Positions 8,694-17,534 of a DNA stretch of 64,000 nt are shown piece after piece (the stretch's first letter is position 1; each line of letters starts with the position of its first letter). This DNA is from Paraburkholderia podalyriae. GTDB taxonomy: Bacteria > Pseudomonadota > Gammaproteobacteria > Burkholderiales > Burkholderiaceae. Under the pieces are notes generated by a model, which was given only the letters and a program-made list of their open reading frames with translations, did no database searches and was not told where the DNA came from. The stretch lies in NCBI RefSeq assembly GCF_014397785.1, contig NZ_VZQQ01000014.1:1-64000 (forward strand), given 5' to 3'. The translations under genes and the position numbers were made by a program.

Positions 8694-9068
8694 TTACTTC
8701 TTCACCGCCACGGCGGCGGCGCCCTTCTGCGCGGCGCCGGGAGCGGCCGCAGCGGCCGGCTCCTTACCCGTTGCAGCTGCCGCAACCTGCGTGCTAGCAG
8801 CCGCGCCAGCCGGTCCGACAGCGAGACCCTCCGCCTGCAGGCGCTCGATGGTGTGCCCGCCCATGCCCTTGACGCGCTTGCCGAGATCGGCCGCGTCCTT
8901 GAATGGGCCGTGCGCATTGCGTTCGTCGAGAATCGCTTTGACTTTTGACGGACCGAGGCCCTTGATGCCGCGCAGCGCGTCTTCGTTAGCCGTGTTGACG
9001 TCGACCGCCGCATACGCGTGGCCGAAGGCGGCGAGCATCGCCGCGGTAACCAGTACTTTTCGAAACAT
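8694..9068 (-). CDS. ComEA-type helix-hairpin-helix DNA-binding protein
   Basis: A 124-residue protein with a signal peptide (about 1-20, cut after HAYA) and a helix-hairpin-helix domain: VDVNTANEDALRGIKGLGPSKVKAIL, then a second hairpin ending GKRVKGMGGHTIERL. The last 45 residues are Ala/Gly-rich and end in basic residues. In competent bacteria ComEA binds incoming double-stranded DNA in the periplasm; whether this strain is naturally competent cannot be told here. The ATG at 9068 is preferred over an upstream extension because it begins the signal peptide. Confidence 0.88.
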   Translation of the reverse strand: MFRKVLVTAAMLAAFGHAYAAVDVNTANEDALRGIKGLGPSKVKAILDERNAHGPFKDAADLGKRVKGMGGHTIERLQAEGLAVGPAGAAASTQVAAAATGKEPAAAAAPGAAQKGAAAVAVKK

Positions 9069-9146
9069 ATTGGAATCTCCCTGTTGCCACTGGCCGGAGA
9101 CCATCACCGGTCAGGAGATTCCAGTTTAAAGAGGATGCCGTACGAA

Positions 9147-10139
9147 TCACACCTGGCCGAACAGCCAACGCACGTAACGATCGACACCTTCCTGCACGCT
9201 CAGAAATGGCGCGTCGTAGCCGGCCGCGCGCAGCTTCGACTGATCGGCCTGTGTGAAGCACTGATACTTGCCGCGCAGCGCGTCGGGAAACGGAATGTAT
9301 TCGATCAGCCCGCGTTGCACCTGATCCGCGAGCGACAGCGCCGGCTCGTTGTTCAGCGCGCGCAGCGTGTTCACCACGGTGCCCGCGATGTCGTTGAACG
9401 GCTGCGCGCGGCCGGTGCCGAGATTGAAAATGCCCGACTTCTCCGGATGATCGAAGAAGAACAGGTTGACCTTGACGACGTCTTCGACCGAGATGAAATC
9501 GCGCGTCTGCTCACCGGCCGCATAGCCGTTGTATTCGCCGAACAGCTTGACCTTGCCCTCGGCGCGGAACTGGTTGAAGTTGTGAAACGCGACCGACGCC
9601 ATGCGCGCCTTGTGCGTTTCGCGCGGACCGTACACGTTGAAATAACGGAAGCCCGTAATCTGGCTTTTTGCCGTGGGCAGCACGCGGCGGATCACCTGGT
9701 CGAACAAAAACTTCGAATAGCCGTATACATTCAGCGGCTGTTCGACCTCGCGCTCTTCGACGAAGCGGCTCGAGCCGCCATACGTCGCCGCCGACGACGC
9801 GTATAGAAACTGGATGTTCTGCGCGAGGCAGACGTCGAGCACGTCGCGGCTATAGCGATAATTGTTGTCCATCATGTAGCGGCCGTCGGTTTCCATCGTG
9901 TCCGAGCAGGCGCCTTCATGGAAAATTGCGCGCACCTTGCCGAAGTCGCCGCGCCTGAAGCGCTCGACGAATTCGGTTTTGTCGAGATAGTCGTCGATTT
10001 CGCAGTCGACCAGATTCCTGAACTTGTCCGCGCGCGTAAGGTTATCGACGGCGATGATGCGTTGTTCGCCGCGCTCGTTGAGCGCCTTGACGAGATTGCT
10101 GCCGATAAAACCGGCCGCGCCGGTGACGATTACAGTCAT
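9147..10139 (-). CDS. hldD: ADP-L-glycero-D-manno-heptose 6-epimerase
   Basis: A 330-residue extended short-chain dehydrogenase (also called RfaD). The N-terminal NADP site is VTGAAGFIGSNLV, the catalytic Tyr-x3-Lys is in YGYSKFLFDQ, and the family blocks CSDTMETDGRYMMDNNY and FRYFNVYGPRE are present. It epimerises ADP-D-glycero-heptose to the L-glycero form for the lipopolysaccharide inner core. It lies 86 bases after hldA and works in the same pathway. Confidence 0.96.
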   Translation of the reverse strand: MTVIVTGAAGFIGSNLVKALNERGEQRIIAVDNLTRADKFRNLVDCEIDDYLDKTEFVERFRRGDFGKVRAIFHEGACSDTMETDGRYMMDNNYRYSRDVLDVCLAQNIQFLYASSAATYGGSSRFVEEREVEQPLNVYGYSKFLFDQVIRRVLPTAKSQITGFRYFNVYGPRETHKARMASVAFHNFNQFRAEGKVKLFGEYNGYAAGEQTRDFISVEDVVKVNLFFFDHPEKSGIFNLGTGRAQPFNDIAGTVVNTLRALNNEPALSLADQVQRGLIEYIPFPDALRGKYQCFTQADQSKLRAAGYDAPFLSVQEGVDRYVRWLFGQV

Positions 10140-10225
10140 GATGATCCTGCGGTAGTGAGCTTCGTTCAGTCAACGCCGCGCGGGGTGCGCTGGCCCGTCA
10201 GGACGACAGGGCCCCGCGAGCTGCA

Positions 10226-11206
10226 TCAGGAAAAGAGTTCGTCGTAGTCGACGGTGGCGGTGCCGAGTTTGCCGACCACGATGCCGGCCGCGCGATTCGC
10301 GAGCCCGACCGCGTCGACCAGCGAAAGACCCGCGCCGAGCATCGCGGCGAGCGTCGCAATCACGGTGTCGCCGGCGCCCGACACATCATACACTTCGCGC
10401 GCAACGGCCGACGCGTGCAGGATGCCATCGTCGGAGAACAGCGTCATGCCCTCCTCCGAGCGCGTCAGCAGCAGCGCCTTGAACTGGAGCTCGGCGCGCA
10501 GCTTCGTGACGCGGGTGATCAGATCTTCCTCGGACTTCCATTGTCCGACGACCTCGCGCAACTCCGCGCGATTCGGCGTGATCAGCGTTGCGCCACGATA
10601 GCGCTCCCAGTCGTCGCCTTTCGGATCGACGAGCACCGGTTTGCCAGCCGCGTGCGCCTTCGCGATCATTTGCGTCACGTGCGTGAGGCCGCCCTTCGCG
10701 TAGTCGGACATCAGGATCACGTCGTATGACGGCAGCAGCTCGTCGAAACGCGCGAGGCCCGCGAGCAGCACTTCGTGTGCCGGCGAGTTTTCGAAATCGA
10801 CGCGCAGCAACTGTTGCTGACGCGACAGCACGCGCAGCTTGATCGTCGTCAGCAAGGCCGGATCGCGTTCTAGATGCGGCGTCACGCCGCTTTCGCCGAG
10901 CAGTTGCACGATGCGCTCGCCGGGCTCGTCATGACCCACCACGCACAAAAGACCCGCCTGCGCGCTGAGCGCGATCGCGTTGCGCGCGACGTTCGCCGCG
11001 CCGCCCAGCCGATCTTCCTGGCGCTGCACGTGCACGACCGGCACGGGCGCCTCCGGAGAAATGCGGTTCACGTCACCGAACCAGTAACGGTCGAGCATCA
11101 CGTCGCCGACCACCAGCACGCGCGCTGCGTTGAGCTGCGCGCGCGGCACGGTCGGGAGCTTCTGCGGCGTCGTGGACGCGGGCGCCGCGGGCATGGACTC
11201 AGGCAT
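10226..11206 (-). CDS. hldA: D-glycero-beta-D-manno-heptose-7-phosphate kinase
   Basis: A PfkB/ribokinase-family kinase equal to the N-terminal half of E. coli HldE (RfaE). Landmarks are VGDVMLDRYWFGDVNRISPEAPVPVV, the glycine pair in RLGGAANVA, and the C-terminal DVSGAGDTVIATLA with the catalytic Asp. The adenylyltransferase half is absent, so a separate HldC must exist elsewhere. The start is uncertain. ATG codons at 11233, 11206 and 11194 are in frame, all with weak ribosome sites. The 11206 choice overlaps ugd by 8 bases and gives 326 residues, near the usual length. Confidence 0.93.
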   Translation of the reverse strand: MPESMPAAPASTTPQKLPTVPRAQLNAARVLVVGDVMLDRYWFGDVNRISPEAPVPVVHVQRQEDRLGGAANVARNAIALSAQAGLLCVVGHDEPGERIVQLLGESGVTPHLERDPALLTTIKLRVLSRQQQLLRVDFENSPAHEVLLAGLARFDELLPSYDVILMSDYAKGGLTHVTQMIAKAHAAGKPVLVDPKGDDWERYRGATLITPNRAELREVVGQWKSEEDLITRVTKLRAELQFKALLLTRSEEGMTLFSDDGILHASAVAREVYDVSGAGDTVIATLAAMLGAGLSLVDAVGLANRAAGIVVGKLGTATVDYDELFS

Positions 11207-12602
11207 CGACCGGAAGTTCAGAGGGTTGGGCATAGGGGCGTCCAATAGCGTGGTAGTCGATACCGAGCTCGGTCATCGCGTCCGGTTCGTATAGATTGCG
11301 GCCGTCGAAAATCAGCGGTGTCTTCAGCACCGATTTCAGATGCACGAAATCAGGACTCTTGAACTCCTTCCATTCGGTCACGATGACGAGCGCGTCGGCG
11401 CCGATCAGCGTTTCGTCCTGAGTGCTCGTGAACGTGAGGCGCGCCAGCTGCTCCGGCGCAGCGTGCAGATCCATCGCGAATACGCGACGCGCCTCGGCCA
11501 CCGCGACCGGATCGTACGCGCGTACGCTCGCGCCGCGCGCGAGCAATTCGCCGATCACGCGGCGGCTCGGCGCCTCGCGCATGTCGTCGGTATTCGGCTT
11601 GAACGCGAGACCCCACACCGCGAGCGCGCGGCCGCTCAAATCCTCGCCGAGCTTCGCGGTGATCTTGTTCACGAGCACGTCCTTCTGCTGGTAGTTCACT
11701 TCCTCGACCGCCTCGAGAATGCGCAGGTTGTGACCGCTCTCGCTCGCGGTGCGAATCAACGCCTGCACGTCCTTGGGGAAGCACGAGCCGCCATATCCGC
11801 AGCCCGCATACAGGAAGTGATAGCCGATACGCGGATCGGAACCGATGCCGCGACGCACCGCTTCGATGTCGGCGCCGACCTTGTCCGCGAGATTCGACAT
11901 CTCGTTCATGAACGAGATGCGCGTCGCGAGCATTGCGTTGGCCGCGTACTTCGTGAATTCGGCCGAGCGCACGTCCATGTATAGCGTGCGCTCGTGATTG
12001 CGGTTGAACGGCGCGTAAAGACGCTTCATCATTTCGCGCGCGCGCACGCCCGGTTCGTCTTCGTCGATACCGATCACGATGCGATCGGGGCGCATGAAGT
12101 CGTCGACGGCGGCGCCTTCCTTCAGGAACTCGGGGTTCGACACGACCGAGAAGCGATGCTGCGCGCTGCCGGCAAGCCCGCGCTTCGCGAGTTCTTCGTC
12201 GATCACCGCGCGCACGCGCTGCGCGGTGCCGACCGGCACCGTCGATTTGTCGACGATCACCTTGAAACCGTTCATCGTGCGGCCGATGTTGCGCGCGGCC
12301 TCGAGCACGTATTGCAGGTCGGCGGAGCCGTCTTCGTCGGGCGGCGTGCCGACCGCGATGAACTGCACGTCGCCGTGCGCGACGCTCGCCGCGACGTCGG
12401 TCGAGAACGTGATGCGGCCGGCCGCGCGCGTGCGCGCAATCATCTCCTGCAAGCCCGGTTCGTGAATCGGCACGCCGCCCTTGTTGAGAATGTCGATCTT
12501 GCGCTGATCGACGTCCAGACAGAAGACGTCGTTGCCGATTTCGGCGAGACACGCGCCGGTGACAAGGCCCACATAGCCGGTGCCGATAATGGTGATTTTC
12601 AT
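11199..12602 (-). CDS. ugd: UDP-glucose 6-dehydrogenase
   Basis: A 467-residue enzyme that oxidises UDP-glucose to UDP-glucuronate with two NAD. The N-terminal Rossmann site is IIGTGYVGLVTG, the catalytic cysteine is in AGCGYGGSCFPKDV, and the C-terminal UDP-binding domain contains WGLAFKPNTDDMREAPS. UDP-glucuronate feeds capsule, exopolysaccharide and the 4-amino-arabinose that decorates lipid A in Burkholderia. It sits between lapB and hldA on the same strand, in a run of envelope-sugar genes. Confidence 0.96.
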   Translation of the reverse strand: MKITIIGTGYVGLVTGACLAEIGNDVFCLDVDQRKIDILNKGGVPIHEPGLQEMIARTRAAGRITFSTDVAASVAHGDVQFIAVGTPPDEDGSADLQYVLEAARNIGRTMNGFKVIVDKSTVPVGTAQRVRAVIDEELAKRGLAGSAQHRFSVVSNPEFLKEGAAVDDFMRPDRIVIGIDEDEPGVRAREMMKRLYAPFNRNHERTLYMDVRSAEFTKYAANAMLATRISFMNEMSNLADKVGADIEAVRRGIGSDPRIGYHFLYAGCGYGGSCFPKDVQALIRTASESGHNLRILEAVEEVNYQQKDVLVNKITAKLGEDLSGRALAVWGLAFKPNTDDMREAPSRRVIGELLARGASVRAYDPVAVAEARRVFAMDLHAAPEQLARLTFTSTQDETLIGADALVIVTEWKEFKSPDFVHLKSVLKTPLIFDGRNLYEPDAMTELGIDYHAIGRPYAQPSELPVDA

Positions 12603-12728
12603 ACGCTTTCCGGTAGAGGGTTCCGGTGGTGAATGCCGGTCATGAAGCCGGCGATAATCTCGTTGCGAAATTCGCGGGGCGGTCGCGCGGCAATCGACGC
12701 CGACGCGGCCAACGCCGCCCGTGCGCCG

Positions 12729-13904
12729 TCAGCTCGACGCGGTAATGGGCTCGACGCGGCGTGGCGCATAGGTTTCCCAACCGCTGCAACCGGGGCACTG
12801 CCAGTAGAAAAGCCGCGCCCTGAAACCACAATTCTGGCACGTATAGCGCGGCAGATTCTTGGTGCGCTGCCGGATCAGTGTGCGCATCAACTCGAGCTCG
12901 CTGCGCCGCGGCTCTTCGGCGACGGCCTGCTGCGCTTCGAGCAGGCGCGTCATGCCGGCCAGATTCGGCGACTTCTGCATTTGCGTGCGCGCGAGTGCAT
13001 GCGCGGCATCGGCGCCGCGCAGCGACGCGACGTGCTGATACGCGACATCGAGCAGATCGTTGCTCGGATGACGGTCGACCCACGTGGTCAGCAGATCGGC
13101 GCCCTCCTGCGCCCGGCCGAGCGCTTCATACGCCTTCATGATCTTCTCGGCGACGAGCGGCAGATACGCGGGGTTCTGTTCCTCGACGCGGCGCCATTGC
13201 CCGATCGCCGCTTCCGGCGCGCCGCCGGTCACGTCGACATCGCCGAACAGGATCGTCGCGCGCACGTTGGTCGGGTTAGCCTTCAGCGCGAGACCGAGCT
13301 GGTGACGCGCTTCGTCCGGTTTCTTCTGCTGCAGCGCTTCCTGCGCAAGTTCGCAATGGAACTGCGCAATTTCCTTGTCGAGCGACGGTGCGCCCATCGT
13401 TTCGAGGTGTCGCGCGGTATCGATCGACTTGACCCAGTCCTTCTCGATCTCGTAGATCGTCAACAGCGCGCGTTGAGCGCCCAGTGCGTAATCGCCCGCC
13501 TGCAGCGAGCGGAAGGTTTCTTCGGCACGGTCGAGCAGACCTGCTTTCAGGAAGTCCTGGCCGAGCTCGTACAGCGCGTGATCGCGCTCACTGACAGGCA
13601 GGTCCGCGCGGCTCAGCAGATTTTGGTGCACTCGGATCGCTCGATCCGTTTCGCCGCGCCGGCGGAACAGATTGCCGAGCGCGAAATGCAATTCGACCGT
13701 TTCAGGGTCGAGCTTGACGACTTCGATGAATGCGTCGATCGCCTGGTCAGGCTGTTCGTTGAGCAGGAAGTTCAGACCGCGAAAATACGAACGCGGCAGG
13801 TTGGCGCTTTCGGACAGCAGCGTCTTGAGGTCGTAGCGCGCAGCCATCCAGCCGAACGCGAACGCGACGGGTATGACCAGCAGCCACCAGAAGTCTAGAT
13901 CCAT
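12729..13904 (-). CDS. lapB: Lipopolysaccharide assembly protein LapB (YciM)
   Basis: A 391-residue protein with an N-terminal membrane anchor (MDLDFWWLLVIPVAFAFGW), a solenoid of about nine TPR units, and a C-terminal rubredoxin-like metal knuckle, CQNCGF...WQCPGCSGWE. In E. coli LapB recruits LpxC to the FtsH protease and coordinates LPS synthesis with transport. The ATG at 13904 is chosen because the membrane anchor begins there; a longer reading frame upstream is an artefact. It follows lapA by 68 bases, as in enterics. Confidence 0.94.
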   Translation of the reverse strand: MDLDFWWLLVIPVAFAFGWMAARYDLKTLLSESANLPRSYFRGLNFLLNEQPDQAIDAFIEVVKLDPETVELHFALGNLFRRRGETDRAIRVHQNLLSRADLPVSERDHALYELGQDFLKAGLLDRAEETFRSLQAGDYALGAQRALLTIYEIEKDWVKSIDTARHLETMGAPSLDKEIAQFHCELAQEALQQKKPDEARHQLGLALKANPTNVRATILFGDVDVTGGAPEAAIGQWRRVEEQNPAYLPLVAEKIMKAYEALGRAQEGADLLTTWVDRHPSNDLLDVAYQHVASLRGADAAHALARTQMQKSPNLAGMTRLLEAQQAVAEEPRRSELELMRTLIRQRTKNLPRYTCQNCGFRARLFYWQCPGCSGWETYAPRRVEPITASS

Positions 13905-13972
13905 GCGATTAATGCAAATGTGCGGGAAGCGGAAACGAAAAGCCGCGCTCAGCGCGCGCGGCGCAAAATAGC

Positions 13973-14266
13973 TCAGATCAGCGGCGGCAGCGGCGGCTGC
14001 TCGACGACGGGTGGGGTTTCGCGCGCCACGCGCAGTTCGCGCCTGAGCCGGCCATTCTCCATGCGCAGACGCACGACGGCCGGCATCGCCGATATAAGCC
14101 CCGCGAGCAAGCCGATCACGAAAAATGCGAGGCCAATCAGAATCAGAGGCGCCGACCAGACGTAGCCGGCGAGGAAATTCAGCGTAGCGGGTTGCGTGTT
14201 GGAGAGCGCCAGCACCAGCAGCAGCACGAACACCAGCACACGGATCAGCCAGACGATAAATTTCAT
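13973..14266 (-). CDS. lapA: LapA family (DUF1049) membrane protein
   Basis: A 97-residue inner-membrane protein with two hydrophobic helices (about 4-24 and 40-64), the Asn-Thr-Gln-Pro segment typical of DUF1049, and a basic coiled tail (RMENGRLRRELR) ending proline-rich. It is the partner of LapB in lipopolysaccharide assembly. It is separated from ihfB by a terminator, so lapA-lapB probably starts its own transcript. Confidence 0.9.
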   Translation of the reverse strand: MKFIVWLIRVLVFVLLLVLALSNTQPATLNFLAGYVWSAPLILIGLAFFVIGLLAGLISAMPAVVRLRMENGRLRRELRVARETPPVVEQPPLPPLI

Positions 14267-14460
14267 GAATGGATCTCTTGACGGCAGTTGCGGGGTGACG
14301 CCGGCTCGATGACGCGTCGCGCCACAGTGTTGCCCGCGCCGAAGTGACCCGTATTGTAATGGATGCCCTCGCGACTGGGCAGCACGTGGCGGGACGGGGC
14401 ACTTACAGGCGATTCGCGAAATGCAACGGCCACCGGAAGGCGGCCCCTCAAATCATGGAC

Positions 14461-14490
14461 GAAAAAAAAGCGCCCGAAGGCGCTTTTCCT
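14461..14490 (-). terminator. Intrinsic terminator after ihfB
   Basis: On the minus strand a GCGCC / GGCGC stem with a TTCG-type tetraloop, flanked by A on one side, is followed by eight T. It lies about 70 bases past the ihfB stop and should end the rpsA-ihfB transcript. Confidence 0.88.
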
Positions 14491-14559
14491 GGTCTTTTGC
14501 CGACTGGCTTTGGCCGCTGACGCTAGCTATGCCACGCTGCAAGACGCACAGCGGAGTCA

Positions 14560-14883
14560 TTAAAGGTCGTCATCCGGCTCCTCGGCCTTCAGCGGCTCGC
14601 CCGCGCGACGATCCACCCGCTCACGCAATTCCTTGCCCGGCTTGAAGTGCGGTACGTATTTCTCGGGTACCAGCACCTTCTCGCCCGACTTCGGATTGCG
14701 CCCGACGCGGGAGGGACGGCGGTTGAGGCCGAAGCTGCCGAAGCCACGAATTTCGATACGATGACCTTTGGCAAGCGCCTCCGACATCGCATCGAGCATC
14801 GTCTTCACCGCGAAATCCGCATCTTTGAGAACAAGTTGCGGAAATCGCGTAGCCAGCTGGGCGACCAATTCCGATTTGGTCAT
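14560..14883 (-). CDS. ihfB: Integration host factor subunit beta
   Basis: A 107-residue HU/IHF family DNA-bending protein. The beta-arm and signature GRNPKSGEKVLVPEKYVPHFKPGKELRERV identify the beta subunit, and the N-terminus MTKSELVAQLATRFP matches IHF-beta. A short acidic tail (EEPDDDL) extends the usual about 94-residue length. It pairs with IhfA, encoded elsewhere, to bend DNA at promoters and recombination sites. It lies 21 bases after rpsA, the widely conserved rpsA-ihfB arrangement. Confidence 0.95.
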   Translation of the reverse strand: MTKSELVAQLATRFPQLVLKDADFAVKTMLDAMSEALAKGHRIEIRGFGSFGLNRRPSRVGRNPKSGEKVLVPEKYVPHFKPGKELRERVDRRAGEPLKAEEPDDDL

Positions 14884-14904
14884 ACTGCAGCAGACCTCTC
14901 AGGC

Positions 14905-16620
14905 TTACTGGTTCTGGCCGTCGAGCTTGGCCTTCAGCAACGCACCGAGGTTCGTCGTGCCGGTAGCGGCTGCGCTCGAATCCGAAGCAGCGAGGCCGCG
15001 AATGGCTTCCTGCTGCTCAGCCGAATCCTTCGCCTTGATCGACAGGTTGATGCCACGCGACTTGCGATCGATGTTAATGATCATTGCGTTGACCTTGTCG
15101 CCTTCCTTCAGCACGTTACGGGCGTCTTCCACGCGGTCCTGCGCGATTTCCGAAGCACGCAGATAGCCTTCGATTTCACCCGACAGCTGAACCACAGCGC
15201 CCTTCGCGTCCACCGACTTGACGGTACCGTCGACGATCGAACCCTTGTCGTTCATTGCAACGTAGTTGCTGAACGGGTCGCCTTCGAGCTGCTTGATACC
15301 AAGCGAAATTCGTTCCTTTTCGACGTCGATGCCGAGAACGATCGCTTCCACTTCGTCGCCCTTCTTGTACTTGCGAACGGCTTCCTCGCCGGTTTCGCTC
15401 CACGACAGATCCGACAGGTGAACCAGACCGTCGATTCCGCCCGGCAGACCAATGAACACGCCGAAGTCGGTGATCGACTTGATCGCGCCGCTGATCTTGT
15501 CGCCCTTCTTGAAGTTGCGGCTGAAGTCGTCCCACGGGTTCGGCTTGCACTGCTTCATGCCGAGGCTGATACGACGGCGGTCTTCGTCGATTTCGAGAAC
15601 CATGACTTCGACTTCGTCGCCCAACTGGACAACCTTCGACGGAGCAACGTTCTTGTTGGTCCAGTCCATTTCCGATACGTGGACAAGTCCTTCAATGCCC
15701 GATTCCACTTCGACGAACGCGCCGTAGTCGGTGATGTTGGTGACCTTACCGAACAGACGCGTGCCCGACGGGTAACGGCGCGAGATGCCTTCCCACGGAT
15801 CGTCGCCCAGTTGCTTGATACCGAGTGAAACGCGGTTCTTTTCCTGGTCGAACTTGAGGATCTTCGCGGTGACTTCCTGGCCAACCGACAGAACTTCGCT
15901 CGGGTGACGCACACGACGCCATGCGATGTCGGTGATGTGCAGCAGGCCGTCGATACCGCCGAGATCCACGAACGCGCCGTAGTCGGTGATGTTCTTGACC
16001 ACGCCTTCGACGATCGCGCCTTCCTTCAGCGTTTCGAGCAGTTTCGCGCGCTCTTCGCCTTGCGTTGCCTCGATGACGGCGCGGCGCGACAGCACGACGT
16101 TGTTACGCTTGCGGTCCAGCTTGATGACGCGGAATTCGAGGGTCTTGCCTTCGTACGGGGTCGTGTCCTTGACCGGACGCGTATCAACCAGCGAACCCGG
16201 CAGGAACGCGCGGATGCCGTTGACCATCACGGTCATGCCGCCCTTGACCTTGCCCGTGATCGTGCCGGTCACGAGTTCGTTGTTGTCCAGCGCTTTTTCC
16301 AGCGACAGCCACGAAGCCAGACGCTTCGCCTTGTCGCGCGACAGGATCGTGTCTCCATAGCCGTTTTCCAGCGCGTCGATCGCGACGGAAACGAAGTCGC
16401 CCGCCTGCACTTCTACCTCGCCCGCGTCGTTCAGGAACTCTTCGAGCGGGATGTAGGCTTCGGACTTCAGACCAGCGTTAACGACCACGAAGTTGTGGTC
16501 GACACGCACGACTTCGGCGGAGATCACTTCGCCAGCGCGCATGTCCTGCTTGGTCAGCGACTCTTCGAACAGAGCCGCAAAAGATTCGGTATTCGGGGTA
16601 GAGGTTTGCAGGTCGGACAT
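14905..16620 (-). CDS. rpsA: 30S ribosomal protein S1
   Basis: A 571-residue protein with six S1 RNA-binding repeats, the full proteobacterial architecture. Repeats 3-6 each carry the G-x-V-x-x-I-T-D-x-G-x-F-V pattern, for example GVVKNITDYGAFVDLGG and GKVTNITDYGAFVEVE. It binds mRNA leaders and helps initiation on the 30S subunit. The ATG at 16620 starts MSDLQTSTPNTESFAALFEES, as expected; the frame extends further upstream without conservation. In enterics S1 represses its own translation, and the 180-base leader could hold such a site. Confidence 0.96.
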   Translation of the reverse strand: MSDLQTSTPNTESFAALFEESLTKQDMRAGEVISAEVVRVDHNFVVVNAGLKSEAYIPLEEFLNDAGEVEVQAGDFVSVAIDALENGYGDTILSRDKAKRLASWLSLEKALDNNELVTGTITGKVKGGMTVMVNGIRAFLPGSLVDTRPVKDTTPYEGKTLEFRVIKLDRKRNNVVLSRRAVIEATQGEERAKLLETLKEGAIVEGVVKNITDYGAFVDLGGIDGLLHITDIAWRRVRHPSEVLSVGQEVTAKILKFDQEKNRVSLGIKQLGDDPWEGISRRYPSGTRLFGKVTNITDYGAFVEVESGIEGLVHVSEMDWTNKNVAPSKVVQLGDEVEVMVLEIDEDRRRISLGMKQCKPNPWDDFSRNFKKGDKISGAIKSITDFGVFIGLPGGIDGLVHLSDLSWSETGEEAVRKYKKGDEVEAIVLGIDVEKERISLGIKQLEGDPFSNYVAMNDKGSIVDGTVKSVDAKGAVVQLSGEIEGYLRASEIAQDRVEDARNVLKEGDKVNAMIINIDRKSRGINLSIKAKDSAEQQEAIRGLAASDSSAAATGTTNLGALLKAKLDGQNQ

Positions 16621-16714
16621 AAAAATCAGAGTTTGCATGGTTTTCGCAGCGCCTGGCTCACCGGACCGGTCAGCAACTACGGCAAATACGCGAACGCCAC
16701 GCGGGGTTAAAGGG

Positions 16715-16746
16715 TTAAAAACAACGCTTCGCGACCATCGCGAAGC
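16715..16746 (-). terminator. Hairpin with T-run between cmk and rpsA
   Basis: A perfect 9-bp stem, GCTTCGCGA (16726-16734) with TCGCGAAGC (16738-16746) and a 3-base loop, is followed on the minus strand by GTTGTTTTT. It would end or attenuate the aroA-cmk transcript before rpsA, or alternatively form part of the rpsA leader. Confidence 0.65.
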
Positions 16747-16801
16747 ACCTACCAACAACGGGACTGCCGCTGTCTGGCCGCTGCTGCGCGACCGATTTCA
16801 G

Positions 16802-17488
16802 TTACGCATGCGGGACCAGCGCTTCATACCATTGCACCACCTGCTCGACCGCCTGGTCGATCGACAATGCCGAGGTATCAAGCAGCTTTGCATCCGCCGC
16901 GGGCTTGAGCGGCGCGGCCGCGCGCTGACTGTCACGCTCGTCGCGTTCACGCAAATCCCGGAGCAAGTCATCTATATTAGCAGAAAATCCTTTTTGGATC
17001 AATTGCTTATGCCGCCGCGTCGCGCGGGCCTCGACGCTCGCGGTCATGAATACCTTCAACACGGCGTCCTGGAAGATTACGGTGCCCATGTCGCGGCCGT
17101 CGGCGACGAGCCCCGGCTCTTTGCGAAACGCGCGCTGACGCGCCACCAGCGCGACTCGTACCGGCGCGTGCACGGCGATCGCCGAGGCGCGGCTGCCCAC
17201 TTCCTCAGCCCGAATTTCGGTCGATACGTCGACGCCGTCGATCTGCGCGAGCCCCTCGCGAAACGTGATATGGAGATCGCCGATCAGTTTGACAAGTGCG
17301 ACGACATGGTCCTCCGCGATGCCGTAGCGCAGGCTCGCAAGCGCCGCGAGCCGGTACAGCGCGCCACTGTCGAGCAGGTGAAAGCCGAGATTGGCGGCCA
17401 CCATCGCGGCCACAGTGCCTTTGCCGGAGGCGCTGGGGCCGTCGATCGTAATGACGGGCGTCTGGTGAAAGGGACGGGTCGGTTTCAT
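16802..17488 (-). CDS. cmk: Cytidylate kinase
   Basis: A 228-residue nucleoside monophosphate kinase that phosphorylates CMP and dCMP. The P-loop is TIDGPSASGKGTVAA, followed by LDSGALYRLAAL and the family block VADGRDMGTVIFQDA. The ATG at 17488 is used; the ORF extends ten residues upstream without support. It lies 46 bases after aroA in the conserved aroA-cmk-rpsA order. Confidence 0.94.
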   Translation of the reverse strand: MKPTRPFHQTPVITIDGPSASGKGTVAAMVAANLGFHLLDSGALYRLAALASLRYGIAEDHVVALVKLIGDLHITFREGLAQIDGVDVSTEIRAEEVGSRASAIAVHAPVRVALVARQRAFRKEPGLVADGRDMGTVIFQDAVLKVFMTASVEARATRRHKQLIQKGFSANIDDLLRDLRERDERDSQRAAAPLKPAADAKLLDTSALSIDQAVEQVVQWYEALVPHA

Positions 17489-17534
17489 CGAAAAAGTCGC
17501 ACGTCGGGCGATTCGCACGCGAATCTGGGTTGAA

